Assembly (NCBI RefSeq): GCF_012184415.1
Contig: NZ_VTOX01000013.1
Span: 86,425 to 150,424, forward strand
Length of the DNA: 64,000 bases
Origin: Ramlibacter lithotrophicus
Lineage (GTDB): Bacteria; Pseudomonadota; Gammaproteobacteria; Burkholderiales; Burkholderiaceae_C
Direction: 5' to 3'
Below, piece by piece: positions 28,582 through 36,426 of the stretch. The notes beneath the pieces were generated by a model, which saw only the letters and a program-made list of their open reading frames with translations, was not told where the DNA came from and ran no database searches. The position numbers were made by a program, and so were the translations under genes. Positions within the stretch are counted from its first letter, which is position 1, and every line of letters starts with the position of its first letter.

Positions 28582-29343
28582 ATGCTCGAACTGCTCTCCG
28601 ACCCGCAGGCGTGGATCGCCTTCGCGACCCTCACGGCGCTCGAACTGGTGCTTGGCATCGACAACATCGTCTTCATCTCGATCCTGGTGGACAAGCTGCC
28701 GCCCGAGCGGCGCGAATTCGCCCGGCGCGTCGGCCTGTTCATGGCCATGTTCATGCGGCTCGGACTGCTGCTGGTGCTGGCCTGGATCATCGGCCTCACG
28801 GCCCCGCTGTTCACGGTGCCGGGGTGGGGCGAGGAGATCTCGGGCCGCGACCTGATCCTGATCGGCGGCGGCCTGTTCCTGATCTGGAAGAGCACTGGCG
28901 AGATCCACCAGTCGCTCGAGGGCGAGGAAGGCCATGCCTCGTCGGCGGTGAAGGCGACCATGGCCGCGGTGATCCTGCAGATCATGGTGGTCGACATGGT
29001 GTTCTCGCTCGACTCGATCATCACCGCGGTGGGCATGGTCGACGAACTGGCGGTGATGATGGCCGCGGTCATTGCCTCGGTGGGTTTGATGATGCTGTTC
29101 GCCGGGGCCATCGGCCGTTTCGTTTCCGAGCACCCCACGGTGAAGATGCTCGCGCTGTCGTTCCTGGTCGTGGTCGGCGTGGTGCTCATCGCCGAGGGCT
29201 TCGACCATCACGTGCCCAAGGGCTACGTGTACTTCGCGATGGCGTTCTCGGTGGCGGTCGAGATGCTCAACATCCGCGTGCGCAAGCGTGCCGCGCGGCC
29301 GGTCCACCTGCGCCGGGAATACGACGGCGAGCACGGCGCCTGA
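28582..29343 (+). CDS. TerC family integral membrane protein
   Basis: A 253-residue membrane protein with about seven segments. The signature ELVLGIDNIVFISILVDKLP and the second half-repeat MVVDMVFSLDSIITAVGMVDE contain the paired acidic residues expected to bind a metal. TerC proteins act in manganese handling and tellurite tolerance. It follows the AI-2E permease by 15 bp and converges with ppc. No other ter gene is adjacent, so a metal-ion role is more likely than a tellurite operon. Confidence 0.9.
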   Translation: MLELLSDPQAWIAFATLTALELVLGIDNIVFISILVDKLPPERREFARRVGLFMAMFMRLGLLLVLAWIIGLTAPLFTVPGWGEEISGRDLILIGGGLFLIWKSTGEIHQSLEGEEGHASSAVKATMAAVILQIMVVDMVFSLDSIITAVGMVDELAVMMAAVIASVGLMMLFAGAIGRFVSEHPTVKMLALSFLVVVGVVLIAEGFDHHVPKGYVYFAMAFSVAVEMLNIRVRKRAARPVHLRREYDGEHGA

Positions 29344-29381
29344 CTCGGGCCTGACCGCCTCGGGATCGCCCGCGGGCTGCC

Positions 29382-32225
29382 TCAGCCGGTGTTGCGCAAG
29401 GCGGCCGCAATGCCGTTGATCGACAGGTGGATGCCGTGCCGGGCGTGCTCGTCGGCCGAGCCTTCCCGGTAGCGGCGCACCAGTTCCACCTGCAGGTGGT
29501 GCAGCGGGTCGATGTAGGGAAAGCGATGGCGCAGCGACCGCTGCAGCGCCGGGTTCGACGCGAGCCGCTGCTTCTCGCCGGTGATGGCGGCCAGCGCCTC
29601 GGCGGTGCGCTGCCATTCCGCGGCGATCGCCGGAAAGATCCGCTTGCGCAGCCGCGCGTCCGGCACCAGCTCGGAGTAGCGGGCCGCGAGCGCGAGGTCG
29701 CTCTTGGCCAGCACCATGTCCATGTTGGACAGCAGGGCGCGAAAGAACGGCCAGTGCCGGTACATCTTCTGCAGCAACGCCACGGCCTGGGCCCGCGTCT
29801 GCGCGCCGTCGCCTTGGAGGAACTGCTCCACGGCCGTGCCGAAGCCGTACCACCCCGGCAGCGTCAGCCGGCACTGCCCCCAGCTGAAGCTCCAGGGAAT
29901 CGCCCGCAGGTCCTCGATCCGCCGCGATGGCTTGCGGGCCGCCGGACGCGAGCCGATGTTCAGCTCGGCGATCTCGCGGATCGGCGTGGCGCCGAAGAAG
30001 TAGTCGGTGAAGCCGGGCGTGTCGTACACCAGCGTGCGGTACGCGGCCATGCTGGCGACCGACAGCTTTTCGGCGGCGGCCAGGAAGGACCTGGGCGCCG
30101 GCTTGGCCGGCTGCAGCAAGGTGGCTTCCAGGGTCGCCGCGACCAGCGTTTCGAGGTTGCGCCGGCCGATCTCGGGGTTGGCGTACTTGGAGCCGATCAC
30201 CTCGCCCTGTTCGGTGAGGCGGATCTGGCCGCGCACGGTGCCTGGCGGCTGCGCCAGGATCGCCTGGTAGCTCGGCCCGCCGCCGCGTCCCACGGTGCCG
30301 CCGCGTCCGTGGAACATGCGCAGGCGGATGGTCACCGGGCCGACGGTGGCACCTTTGCCGGTCGCCCCCGGGCCGCGGCTGGCCATCTCGTCGAACAGCT
30401 GGACCAGGGCGCTGCCGGTCCGGAACAGCTCCCAGTTGCTGGTGAAGATGCCGCCGTCCTTGTTGCTGTCGCTGTAGCCCAGCATGACGTCCTGCTCGCC
30501 GCCCGAGCGCTGCACCAGCCGGGCGATGCCGGGGAGCGAATAGAACTCGCGCAGGATCGTCGCGGCGTTGCGCAGGTCCTGGATGGTCTCGAACAGCGGC
30601 ACCACGATCAGCTCGGCCACGGCCTGCTGGTCGATCGTGCCGCGCACCAGGCCCACTTCCTTCTGCAGCAGCAGCACCTCCAGCAGGTCGCTGGCGGTCT
30701 CGGTGTGGCTGATGATGTAGTGGCGGATGGCATCGCGGCCGAACTGCTCGCGCAGCCGGCGCGCCGTCTCGAAGACGGCGAGTTCGCCCTGCGCGTGGTC
30801 CGAATACTGCGCGCCGATGACGCGCAGCGGCCGGGCGTCGGCCAGCAGGCGCAGCAGCAGGTCCCGCCGGGCCTCTTCCGGCAGCGCGGCGTAGTCCGGT
30901 TCCACGCGCGCCACCGCCAGCAGTTCCGCCAGCACCGCCTCGTGCTGGTCCGAGTTCTGCCGCAGGTCCACCGTCGCCAGGTGGAAGCCGAACACCTCCA
31001 CCGCCCGCATCAGCGGGTGCAGCCGCTGCTGCATGAGCGCCGCGCCGTGGTGCAGGCGCAGCGATGCCTCGATCGTGCGCAGGTCGGCGAGGAAGTCCTC
31101 GGCTCGGGCGTACGGGTTCTGCGGCGGCACCGCGTGGCGCGCCGCCTCGCCGCCCGTGAATTCCCTCAGCGTCGCGGCCAGGCGCGAGTACATGCCCGCC
31201 AGCGCGCGGCGGTAGGGTTCGTCGCGCCGGTGCTCGTTCGTGTCGGGGGAGCTGTCGGCGAGCGCCGCCATCTCCGGCGTGACCTCGACCAGCACCGATG
31301 ACAGGGACAGCTCGCCGCCGAGGTAGTGGACCTCGGTCAGGTAGTGCCGCAGCGCCACTTCGCACTGGCGCTGCAACGCGTATTCGAGGGCGCGGGCGCC
31401 CACGTTCGGGTTGCCGTCGCGGTCGCCGCCGATCCACTGGCCCATGCGCAGGCAGTTCGCCACCGGCTGCTGGCCGAGCTCGCGCTCGAGCCCGGCGTAC
31501 AGCCTGGGGATTTCGCGCAGGAACGTCGCCTCGTAATAGCTCAGCGCGTTCTCGACCTCGTCTTCTACCGTCAGCCTGGTGAAGCGCAGCAGCCGCGTCT
31601 GCCACAGCTGCAGGACGCGGGCCCGCAGCTGCGCCTCGTTGGCGGCCAGTTCGCGCGGGGCCAGCGCATCCCTGGGCTGGGCACGGGCGCGGATCTCGTC
31701 GCGCTGTGCCAGCAGGCGGGCGATGTCGCGCTCGGCGTCCAGGATGCTCTTGCGCTGCACCTCGGTCGGATGCGCGGTGAGCACCGGCGAGATGTGGCTG
31801 TGCGCCAGCGTCTGCGAAATCATCCGCGGCGAGATGCCGGCCCAGCGCAGCCGCGCCAGCGCCACCTCGATGCTGCCGTCCTGCGCGTCGCCGGCGCGCT
31901 CGTGCACCTCGCGCCGCCGGATGTGGTGGCGGTCCTCGGCCAGGTTCGCCAGGTGGCTGAAATAGGTGAAGGCCCGGATGACGCTCACGGCCTGCGCACC
32001 GGACAGCGACTTGAGCAGGCTCTTCAGCGCCTTGTCGGCCTCGTGGTCGGCGTCGCGGCGGAACGCCACCGAGAGCTTGCGGATGCGTTCGACCAGTTCG
32101 AAGGCCGCGGCGCCTTCCTGCTCGCGGACGGTGTCGCCCAGGATGCGCCCGAGCAGGCGGATGTCTTCCCGCAGCGGGCGTTCGTTGTCCTTGGCGCGGC
32201 GCGCCGGTGCGGGAGTCTCGGGCAT
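29382..32225 (-). CDS. ppc: Phosphoenolpyruvate carboxylase
   Basis: Carboxylates PEP to oxaloacetate, refilling the citric acid cycle. The 947-residue protein has the catalytic H152 in TAHPTEVQRKS, GYSDSNKDGG in the middle and the loop FHGRGGTVGRGGGP, and ends with the invariant RNTG. The start ATG 32225 (MPETPAPARR) is chosen over upstream alternatives because the added residues are not family-like. It is divergent from hemC with an 89-bp intergenic region holding two palindromes. Confidence 0.97.
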   Translation of the reverse strand: MPETPAPARRAKDNERPLREDIRLLGRILGDTVREQEGAAAFELVERIRKLSVAFRRDADHEADKALKSLLKSLSGAQAVSVIRAFTYFSHLANLAEDRHHIRRREVHERAGDAQDGSIEVALARLRWAGISPRMISQTLAHSHISPVLTAHPTEVQRKSILDAERDIARLLAQRDEIRARAQPRDALAPRELAANEAQLRARVLQLWQTRLLRFTRLTVEDEVENALSYYEATFLREIPRLYAGLERELGQQPVANCLRMGQWIGGDRDGNPNVGARALEYALQRQCEVALRHYLTEVHYLGGELSLSSVLVEVTPEMAALADSSPDTNEHRRDEPYRRALAGMYSRLAATLREFTGGEAARHAVPPQNPYARAEDFLADLRTIEASLRLHHGAALMQQRLHPLMRAVEVFGFHLATVDLRQNSDQHEAVLAELLAVARVEPDYAALPEEARRDLLLRLLADARPLRVIGAQYSDHAQGELAVFETARRLREQFGRDAIRHYIISHTETASDLLEVLLLQKEVGLVRGTIDQQAVAELIVVPLFETIQDLRNAATILREFYSLPGIARLVQRSGGEQDVMLGYSDSNKDGGIFTSNWELFRTGSALVQLFDEMASRGPGATGKGATVGPVTIRLRMFHGRGGTVGRGGGPSYQAILAQPPGTVRGQIRLTEQGEVIGSKYANPEIGRRNLETLVAATLEATLLQPAKPAPRSFLAAAEKLSVASMAAYRTLVYDTPGFTDYFFGATPIREIAELNIGSRPAARKPSRRIEDLRAIPWSFSWGQCRLTLPGWYGFGTAVEQFLQGDGAQTRAQAVALLQKMYRHWPFFRALLSNMDMVLAKSDLALAARYSELVPDARLRKRIFPAIAAEWQRTAEALAAITGEKQRLASNPALQRSLRHRFPYIDPLHHLQVELVRRYREGSADEHARHGIHLSINGIAAALRNTG

Positions 32226-32245
32226 GGGCGGGGTGGCTCTCGGGG

Positions 32246-32279
32246 CTGCCCATTTTTTGGGCAGTGCGCATGCTAGCAT
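32246..32279. promoter_or_regulatory. Twin palindromes in the ppc/hemC divergent promoter region
   Basis: CTGCCCA and TGGGCAG (32246-32252 and 32258-32264) flank five Ts, and the perfect palindrome ATGCTAGCAT lies at 32270-32279. The latter contains an extended -10-like TGCTAGCAT on both strands, placed to serve hemC one way and ppc the other. This could be a shared divergent promoter or operator; no known regulator site is recognised. Confidence 0.3.
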
Positions 32280-32314
32280 CGACCTTCCCCCGAAGATCGA
32301 CAACAGGCAAGACC

Positions 32315-33217
32315 GTGAGCAAACTCGTGATCGCCACCCGCGAAAGCCGCCTCGCGCTGTGGCAGGCTGAACATGTGAAGGCGCTGCTCGAGCAGCGTGG
32401 CCACGAGGTCTCGCTGCTGGGGATGACCACCAAGGGCGACCAGATCCTCGACCGCAGCCTGAGCAAGGTCGGCGGCAAGGGCCTCTTCGTCAAGGAACTC
32501 GAAACGGCCCTGGAGCAGGGGCAGGCGGACCTGGCGGTGCACTCGCTCAAGGACGTGCCGATGGACCTGCCGGAAGGCTTCGCGCTGGCCTGCGTCATGG
32601 AGCGCGAGGATCCGCGCGACGCCTTCGTGTCGCCGCGCTACGCCTGTGTCGACGACCTTCCGCAGGGAGCGATCGTCGGCACGTCCAGCCTGCGCCGCGT
32701 CGTCCTGCTGCAATCGCTGCGTCCGGACCTCAGGATCGAGCCGCTGCGCGGCAACCTCGACACCCGGCTGCGCAAGCTGGACGAAGGCAATTACGACGGC
32801 ATCGTGCTGGCGGCGGCGGGTCTCAAGCGCCTGGGCCTGGGCCCGCGCATCCGCCAGGTCTTCGAACCGGAACAGATGCTGCCGGCCGCCGGCCAGGGTG
32901 CCCTGGGCATCGAGGTGCGAGCCGGCCGGCAGGACGTGATCGACGCGCTGGCGCCGCTCGCCCACCAGACGACCTGGCTCGCCGTGGCGGCCGAGCGGGC
33001 GGTGAGCCGAGCCATGGGCGGCAGTTGTTCGATGCCGCTGGCGGCCTATGCCACGGTGGCCGGCGAATACCTGCAGCTGCGCGCCGCCTGGGGCGACCCC
33101 GACGGCAAGGTGCCTCTGGTGCGGGCCCAGTCGGCGGCGGCGATCGCCGACCTGGACAGCGCGGCCCGGCTCGGCACCGGAGTGGCGGCGCAGTTGCGCG
33201 CGGGCGGCGCGCGGTAG
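32315..33217 (+). CDS. hemC: Hydroxymethylbilane synthase (porphobilinogen deaminase)
   Basis: Joins four porphobilinogens into hydroxymethylbilane. The 300-residue protein has the catalytic D80 in HSLKDVPMDLP, TSSLRR at about residue 123, and C238 in GGSCSMPLAAY, to which the dipyrromethane cofactor is attached. The GTG at 32315 gives the standard VSKLVIATRESRLALWQA start. It begins the hemC-hemD-hemX-hemY operon, with hemD nine bases on. Confidence 0.96.
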   Translation: MSKLVIATRESRLALWQAEHVKALLEQRGHEVSLLGMTTKGDQILDRSLSKVGGKGLFVKELETALEQGQADLAVHSLKDVPMDLPEGFALACVMEREDPRDAFVSPRYACVDDLPQGAIVGTSSLRRVVLLQSLRPDLRIEPLRGNLDTRLRKLDEGNYDGIVLAAAGLKRLGLGPRIRQVFEPEQMLPAAGQGALGIEVRAGRQDVIDALAPLAHQTTWLAVAAERAVSRAMGGSCSMPLAAYATVAGEYLQLRAAWGDPDGKVPLVRAQSAAAIADLDSAARLGTGVAAQLRAGGAR

Positions 33218-33226
33218 CGTCGACCC

Positions 33227-33991
33227 GTGCGCGTCTTCGTCACCCGTCCGGAACGCGAGGCGCGGCGCTGGGTCGATGAGCTGAGGCTGCGCGGCTTCGA
33301 TGCGTTGTCCGTGCCGCTCATCGCCATCGCGCCCGTCGCCGATGCCGCGCCGTTGCGCGGCGCGTGGCAGGGCCTTCCAGCCTGCCGCGCCGCCATGTTC
33401 GTGAGCGGCAACGCGGTACGGCATTTCTTCGCGGCTGCGCCCGCTGGAGCCGGCTGGCCGGTCGCGACCAGGGCCTGGGCCACCGGGGCCGGCACGCTGG
33501 GCGCCCTGGTGTCGGCCGGCGTGCCGCGCGAGTGCATAGACGCGCCGGGCGCGGATGCCGTCCAGTTCGACTCCGAAACCCTCTGGCCGCAGGTGCGCCA
33601 GCAGGTGCGCGCGGGCGACCGCGTGCTGATCGTGCGTGGCGGCGACGCGGGCGGCGTGGCCGCCGGGCGCGACTGGCTCGCCCGCCAGCTGGCGGCGGCC
33701 GGCGCGGTCGTCGAGACCGTCGCCTCCTACCGGCGGGCGCCGCCGGTGCTGGACGGAGAGCAGCGTGCCGACGCGCTCGCCGGCGCGAACGGGGGCGTGT
33801 GGCTCTTCAGCAGCTCGGAGGCGATCGGCCACCTGCGCGGCCTGTTTCCCGGCCAGTCGTGGCAAGCGGCACGCGCCGTCGCCACGCATCCGCGCATCGC
33901 GCAGGCCGCGCGCGAGGCCGGCTTCGGTGTTGTTTGCGAGTCACGTCCCTCCGTGGAGGGTGTGACGGCAGTCCTAGAATCGTTTCAATGA
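33227..33991 (+). CDS. hemD: Uroporphyrinogen-III synthase
   Basis: Closes and isomerises hydroxymethylbilane to uroporphyrinogen III. The 254-residue sequence is poorly conserved, as usual for the family, but begins MRVFVTRPEREARRW and has the HemD features FVSGNAVRHFF, VLIVRGGDAGG, YRRAPPV and WLFSSSEAIGHL. It starts with GTG 33227. Its stop overlaps the hemX start by ATGA. Position in the operon confirms the assignment. Confidence 0.92.
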   Translation: MRVFVTRPEREARRWVDELRLRGFDALSVPLIAIAPVADAAPLRGAWQGLPACRAAMFVSGNAVRHFFAAAPAGAGWPVATRAWATGAGTLGALVSAGVPRECIDAPGADAVQFDSETLWPQVRQQVRAGDRVLIVRGGDAGGVAAGRDWLARQLAAAGAVVETVASYRRAPPVLDGEQRADALAGANGGVWLFSSSEAIGHLRGLFPGQSWQAARAVATHPRIAQAAREAGFGVVCESRPSVEGVTAVLESFQ

Positions 33992-35064
33992 GTTCCCCGC
34001 CTCCCAGCCCGTCCATCGTCGACAGCCAGGTGCCCGTGGTGGAAATCTCCGAGCCGGTTGCCGCCCCGCCGGCCGGCAGCGCCGGCGTGGTGGTGGCGCG
34101 CGGAATGCTGTACTTCAGCGCGATCCTGGCGGCGCTCGCGCTCGTCGCGAGCGGCCTGCTGTGGCAGAAGCTCGCCAACATCCAGGAACAGCTCGCCCGC
34201 CAGAGCGCCGACGCCGGCAGCAACGCGATCGAGGCGCGCGCGGCCGCACGGCAGGCCCAGGAACTGGCGCGCGACACGGCCGCGCGCCTGGCGCTGACCG
34301 AAACCCGCCTGTCCGAAGTCTCGCTGCAGCGTTCCCAGCTCGAAGAGCTGATCCAGAGCCTCTCGCGCTCGCGTGACGAGAACCTGGTGGTCGACATCGA
34401 ATCCGGCCTTCGGCTCGCGCAGCAGCAGGCGCAGCTCACCGGCAGCGCCGAACCCCTGCTGGCTGCCCTGCGCAGCGCCGACCAGCGCCTGGAGCGATCG
34501 GGGCAGCCGCGGCTGTCGCGAGCCCGGGCGGCGATCGCGCGCGACATGGACCGCGTCCGCGCGGCGAGCGTGTCGGACGTCCCGGGGCTGCTGGTCAAGC
34601 TCGACGAACTGGCGCGGCTGGCGGACGACCTGCCGCTCGCGAACACCGTGGGGCCGCAGGCGACGGCCCCGGCCGCGCCCCGCAAGCGGCCCGCGCCGCC
34701 GGCCTGGTGGGAGCGCGCGCTGGCCGAGGTGCGCGAGGAAGCGCGCAACCTGCTGCGCGTGAGCCGCATCGACGAGCCCGAGGCGATGCTGCTCGCGCCG
34801 GAGCAGGCGTTCTTCGTGCGCGAGAACCTCAAGCTGAAGCTGCTGAACGCGCGGCTGGGCCTGCTGGCGCGGCAGACCGAGGCCGCCCGGGCCGACGTCG
34901 CGGGCGCGGCGCTGGCGCTGCGCAAGTACTTCGATCCGTCGTCGCGCCGCACGCAGGCCGCGGTGAGCCTGCTCCAGCAGGTGCAAGGGCAGTTGCGCAC
35001 GGTGGAACTGCCGCGCATCGACGAATCACTGGCGGTCCTGGCGACGACCGCCGCGGGAAGGTAG
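33988..35064 (+). CDS. hemX: HemX, putative uroporphyrinogen-III C-methyltransferase-like membrane protein
   Basis: A 358-residue single-span protein. The N-terminal 38 residues are proline rich and cytoplasmic, a membrane helix covers about 40-58, and a long coiled coil (EQLARQSADAGSNAIEARAAA...) follows. The conserved C-terminal DUF513 region has EARNLLRVSRIDEPEAMLLAPEQAFFVRENLKLKLLNARLGLL. Despite the common database name, no methyltransferase fold is visible; it is probably a scaffold in heme synthesis. Overlaps hemD by four bases. Confidence 0.88.
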   Translation: MSSPPPSPSIVDSQVPVVEISEPVAAPPAGSAGVVVARGMLYFSAILAALALVASGLLWQKLANIQEQLARQSADAGSNAIEARAAARQAQELARDTAARLALTETRLSEVSLQRSQLEELIQSLSRSRDENLVVDIESGLRLAQQQAQLTGSAEPLLAALRSADQRLERSGQPRLSRARAAIARDMDRVRAASVSDVPGLLVKLDELARLADDLPLANTVGPQATAPAAPRKRPAPPAWWERALAEVREEARNLLRVSRIDEPEAMLLAPEQAFFVRENLKLKLLNARLGLLARQTEAARADVAGAALALRKYFDPSSRRTQAAVSLLQQVQGQLRTVELPRIDESLAVLATTAAGR

Positions 35065-35070
35065 TCCGCA

Positions 35071-36324
35071 GTGCGAGCCGCATTGTGGCTGCTGGCCCTG
35101 TTCGCCGTCGCGGTCGCGATCGCGCTGTTCGCCGGCAACAACCAGGGCACGGTGACGCTGTTCTGGCCGCCGTACCGCGTCGATCTCTCGTTGAACCTGG
35201 TGGTGCTGCTGCTGGTCCTGGCCTTCGCCTTCCTGCACGCGGCGTTCCGCGCGCTGGCGGCGCTGTTCGACCTGCCGCGGCAGGCGCTGCGCTGGCGGGC
35301 CCAGCAGAAGGAACGCGCCGTCCACGCGTCCCTGCTCGATGCGATCTCCCACCTGCTCGCCGGCCGCTTCATCCGCGCCCGCAAGGCGGCCGAGATGTCG
35401 CTCGCGCAGGAGAAGTCCCTGAGCGCGGCGGAGCAGAAGCTCGCGAACGCGGCCCAGATCCGCGCGATCGCGCACCTGCTCGCCGCCGAAAGCGCGCAGG
35501 CGCTGCAGGACCGCGCCGCGCGCGATGAACACCTGCAGCAGGCGCTGGTCCACGCCCCGGTGCGCGAAGCGCAGGAGACGCGCGAGGGCGCGCTGATGCG
35601 CGCGGCGCGCTGGGCGTTGCAGGACCGCGACCCGGAAGGCGCGATGACCTGGCTCAAGGGTCTGTCGCAGGGCGCCGCGCGGCGCACGCTGGCCCTGCGC
35701 ATCCGGCTCAAGGCGGCGCGCCTGTCGCGCCACACGGGCGAGGCGCTGGAGACGGCGCGGCTGCTCGCGAAGCACCGTGCGTTTTCGCCGGACGCCGCCC
35801 ACAGCATCGTGCGGGGGCTGGCGGTGGACCTGCTGAACGACGCCCACGACGTCCCGCAGCTGCAGCGCGCCTGGGAATCGTTGGAGCCGGCGGAACGGCT
35901 GATGCCCGAACTCGCCATCCACGCCGCGCAGCGGCTGGCGGCGCTCGGCGGCGACCCGCACCTGGCGCGCGAGTGGCTGCTGCCGGCCTGGGAGCAGCAG
36001 GCGCAGCTCGACGACCCCCTGAAGGTCAAGCTGGTGAACGCGCTGGAGGAGGGGCTGGAGACGATCGACGCCGATTGGCTCGCCCGCATCGAGGCCGCGC
36101 ACCGCGAGAACCCGCGCGACGCGACGCTGCAGTACCTGGCCGCGGTGGCGTGCGTCAAGCGCCAGCTGTGGGGCAAGGCGCAGCAGCTCATGGGCCAGGC
36201 GGCGATCAGCCTGCGCGACCCGGTCCTGCACCGCAACGCGTGGCGCGTGCTGGCGCTGCTGGCGGAGGAGCGCGGCGATCAGCCCGCGGCCGAACAGGCC
36301 TGGAAGCGCGCGGCGAGCGCCTGA
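35071..36324 (+). CDS. hemY: HemY, TPR protein of the heme operon
   Basis: A 417-residue inner-membrane protein of the proteobacterial HemY_N family (not protoporphyrinogen oxidase). Two N-terminal membrane helices (about 3-22 and 40-60) flank FAGNNQGTVTLFWPPYRVDLSLN. The rest is helical and rich in TPR-like repeats (LAKHRAFSPDAAHSIVRGL, YLAAVACVKRQLWGKAQQLM). It presumably helps assemble or channel late tetrapyrrole enzymes. The start is GTG 35071, seven bases after hemX. Confidence 0.88.
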   Translation: MRAALWLLALFAVAVAIALFAGNNQGTVTLFWPPYRVDLSLNLVVLLLVLAFAFLHAAFRALAALFDLPRQALRWRAQQKERAVHASLLDAISHLLAGRFIRARKAAEMSLAQEKSLSAAEQKLANAAQIRAIAHLLAAESAQALQDRAARDEHLQQALVHAPVREAQETREGALMRAARWALQDRDPEGAMTWLKGLSQGAARRTLALRIRLKAARLSRHTGEALETARLLAKHRAFSPDAAHSIVRGLAVDLLNDAHDVPQLQRAWESLEPAERLMPELAIHAAQRLAALGGDPHLAREWLLPAWEQQAQLDDPLKVKLVNALEEGLETIDADWLARIEAAHRENPRDATLQYLAAVACVKRQLWGKAQQLMGQAAISLRDPVLHRNAWRVLALLAEERGDQPAAEQAWKRAASA

Positions 36325-36352
36325 AGGCGGCAGGAAGCGGAAGCGGGCAGCC

Positions 36353-36376
36353 GACGCAGAAGCCGGCTTCTGCGTC
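36353..36376. repeat. 24-bp perfect palindrome, short member of the CGCAGAAGCCG repeat family
   Basis: GACGCAGAAGCC followed directly by its reverse complement GGCTTCTGCGTC forms a 24-bp perfect palindrome between the convergent hemY and rne stops. The arm GACGCAGAAGCC shares the core CGCAGAAGCCG with the longer intergenic palindromes at 43064-43197 and 63691-63826. Confidence 0.6.
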
Positions 36377-36399
36377 CCGGCTGTTGGATTACCTGACGC

Positions 36400-36419
36400 G
36401 AGGCGCCCGAAAGCGCCTC
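36400..36419. terminator. Possible bidirectional stem-loop between hemY and rne
   Basis: GAGGCGC (36400-36406), loop CCGAAA, GCGCCTC (36413-36419) makes a 7-bp perfect stem eight bases from the rne stop. There is no strong T-run on either side, so termination strength is doubtful, but its position between converging genes suits an mRNA 3' end. Confidence 0.35.
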
Positions 36420-36426
36420 CCATCCA

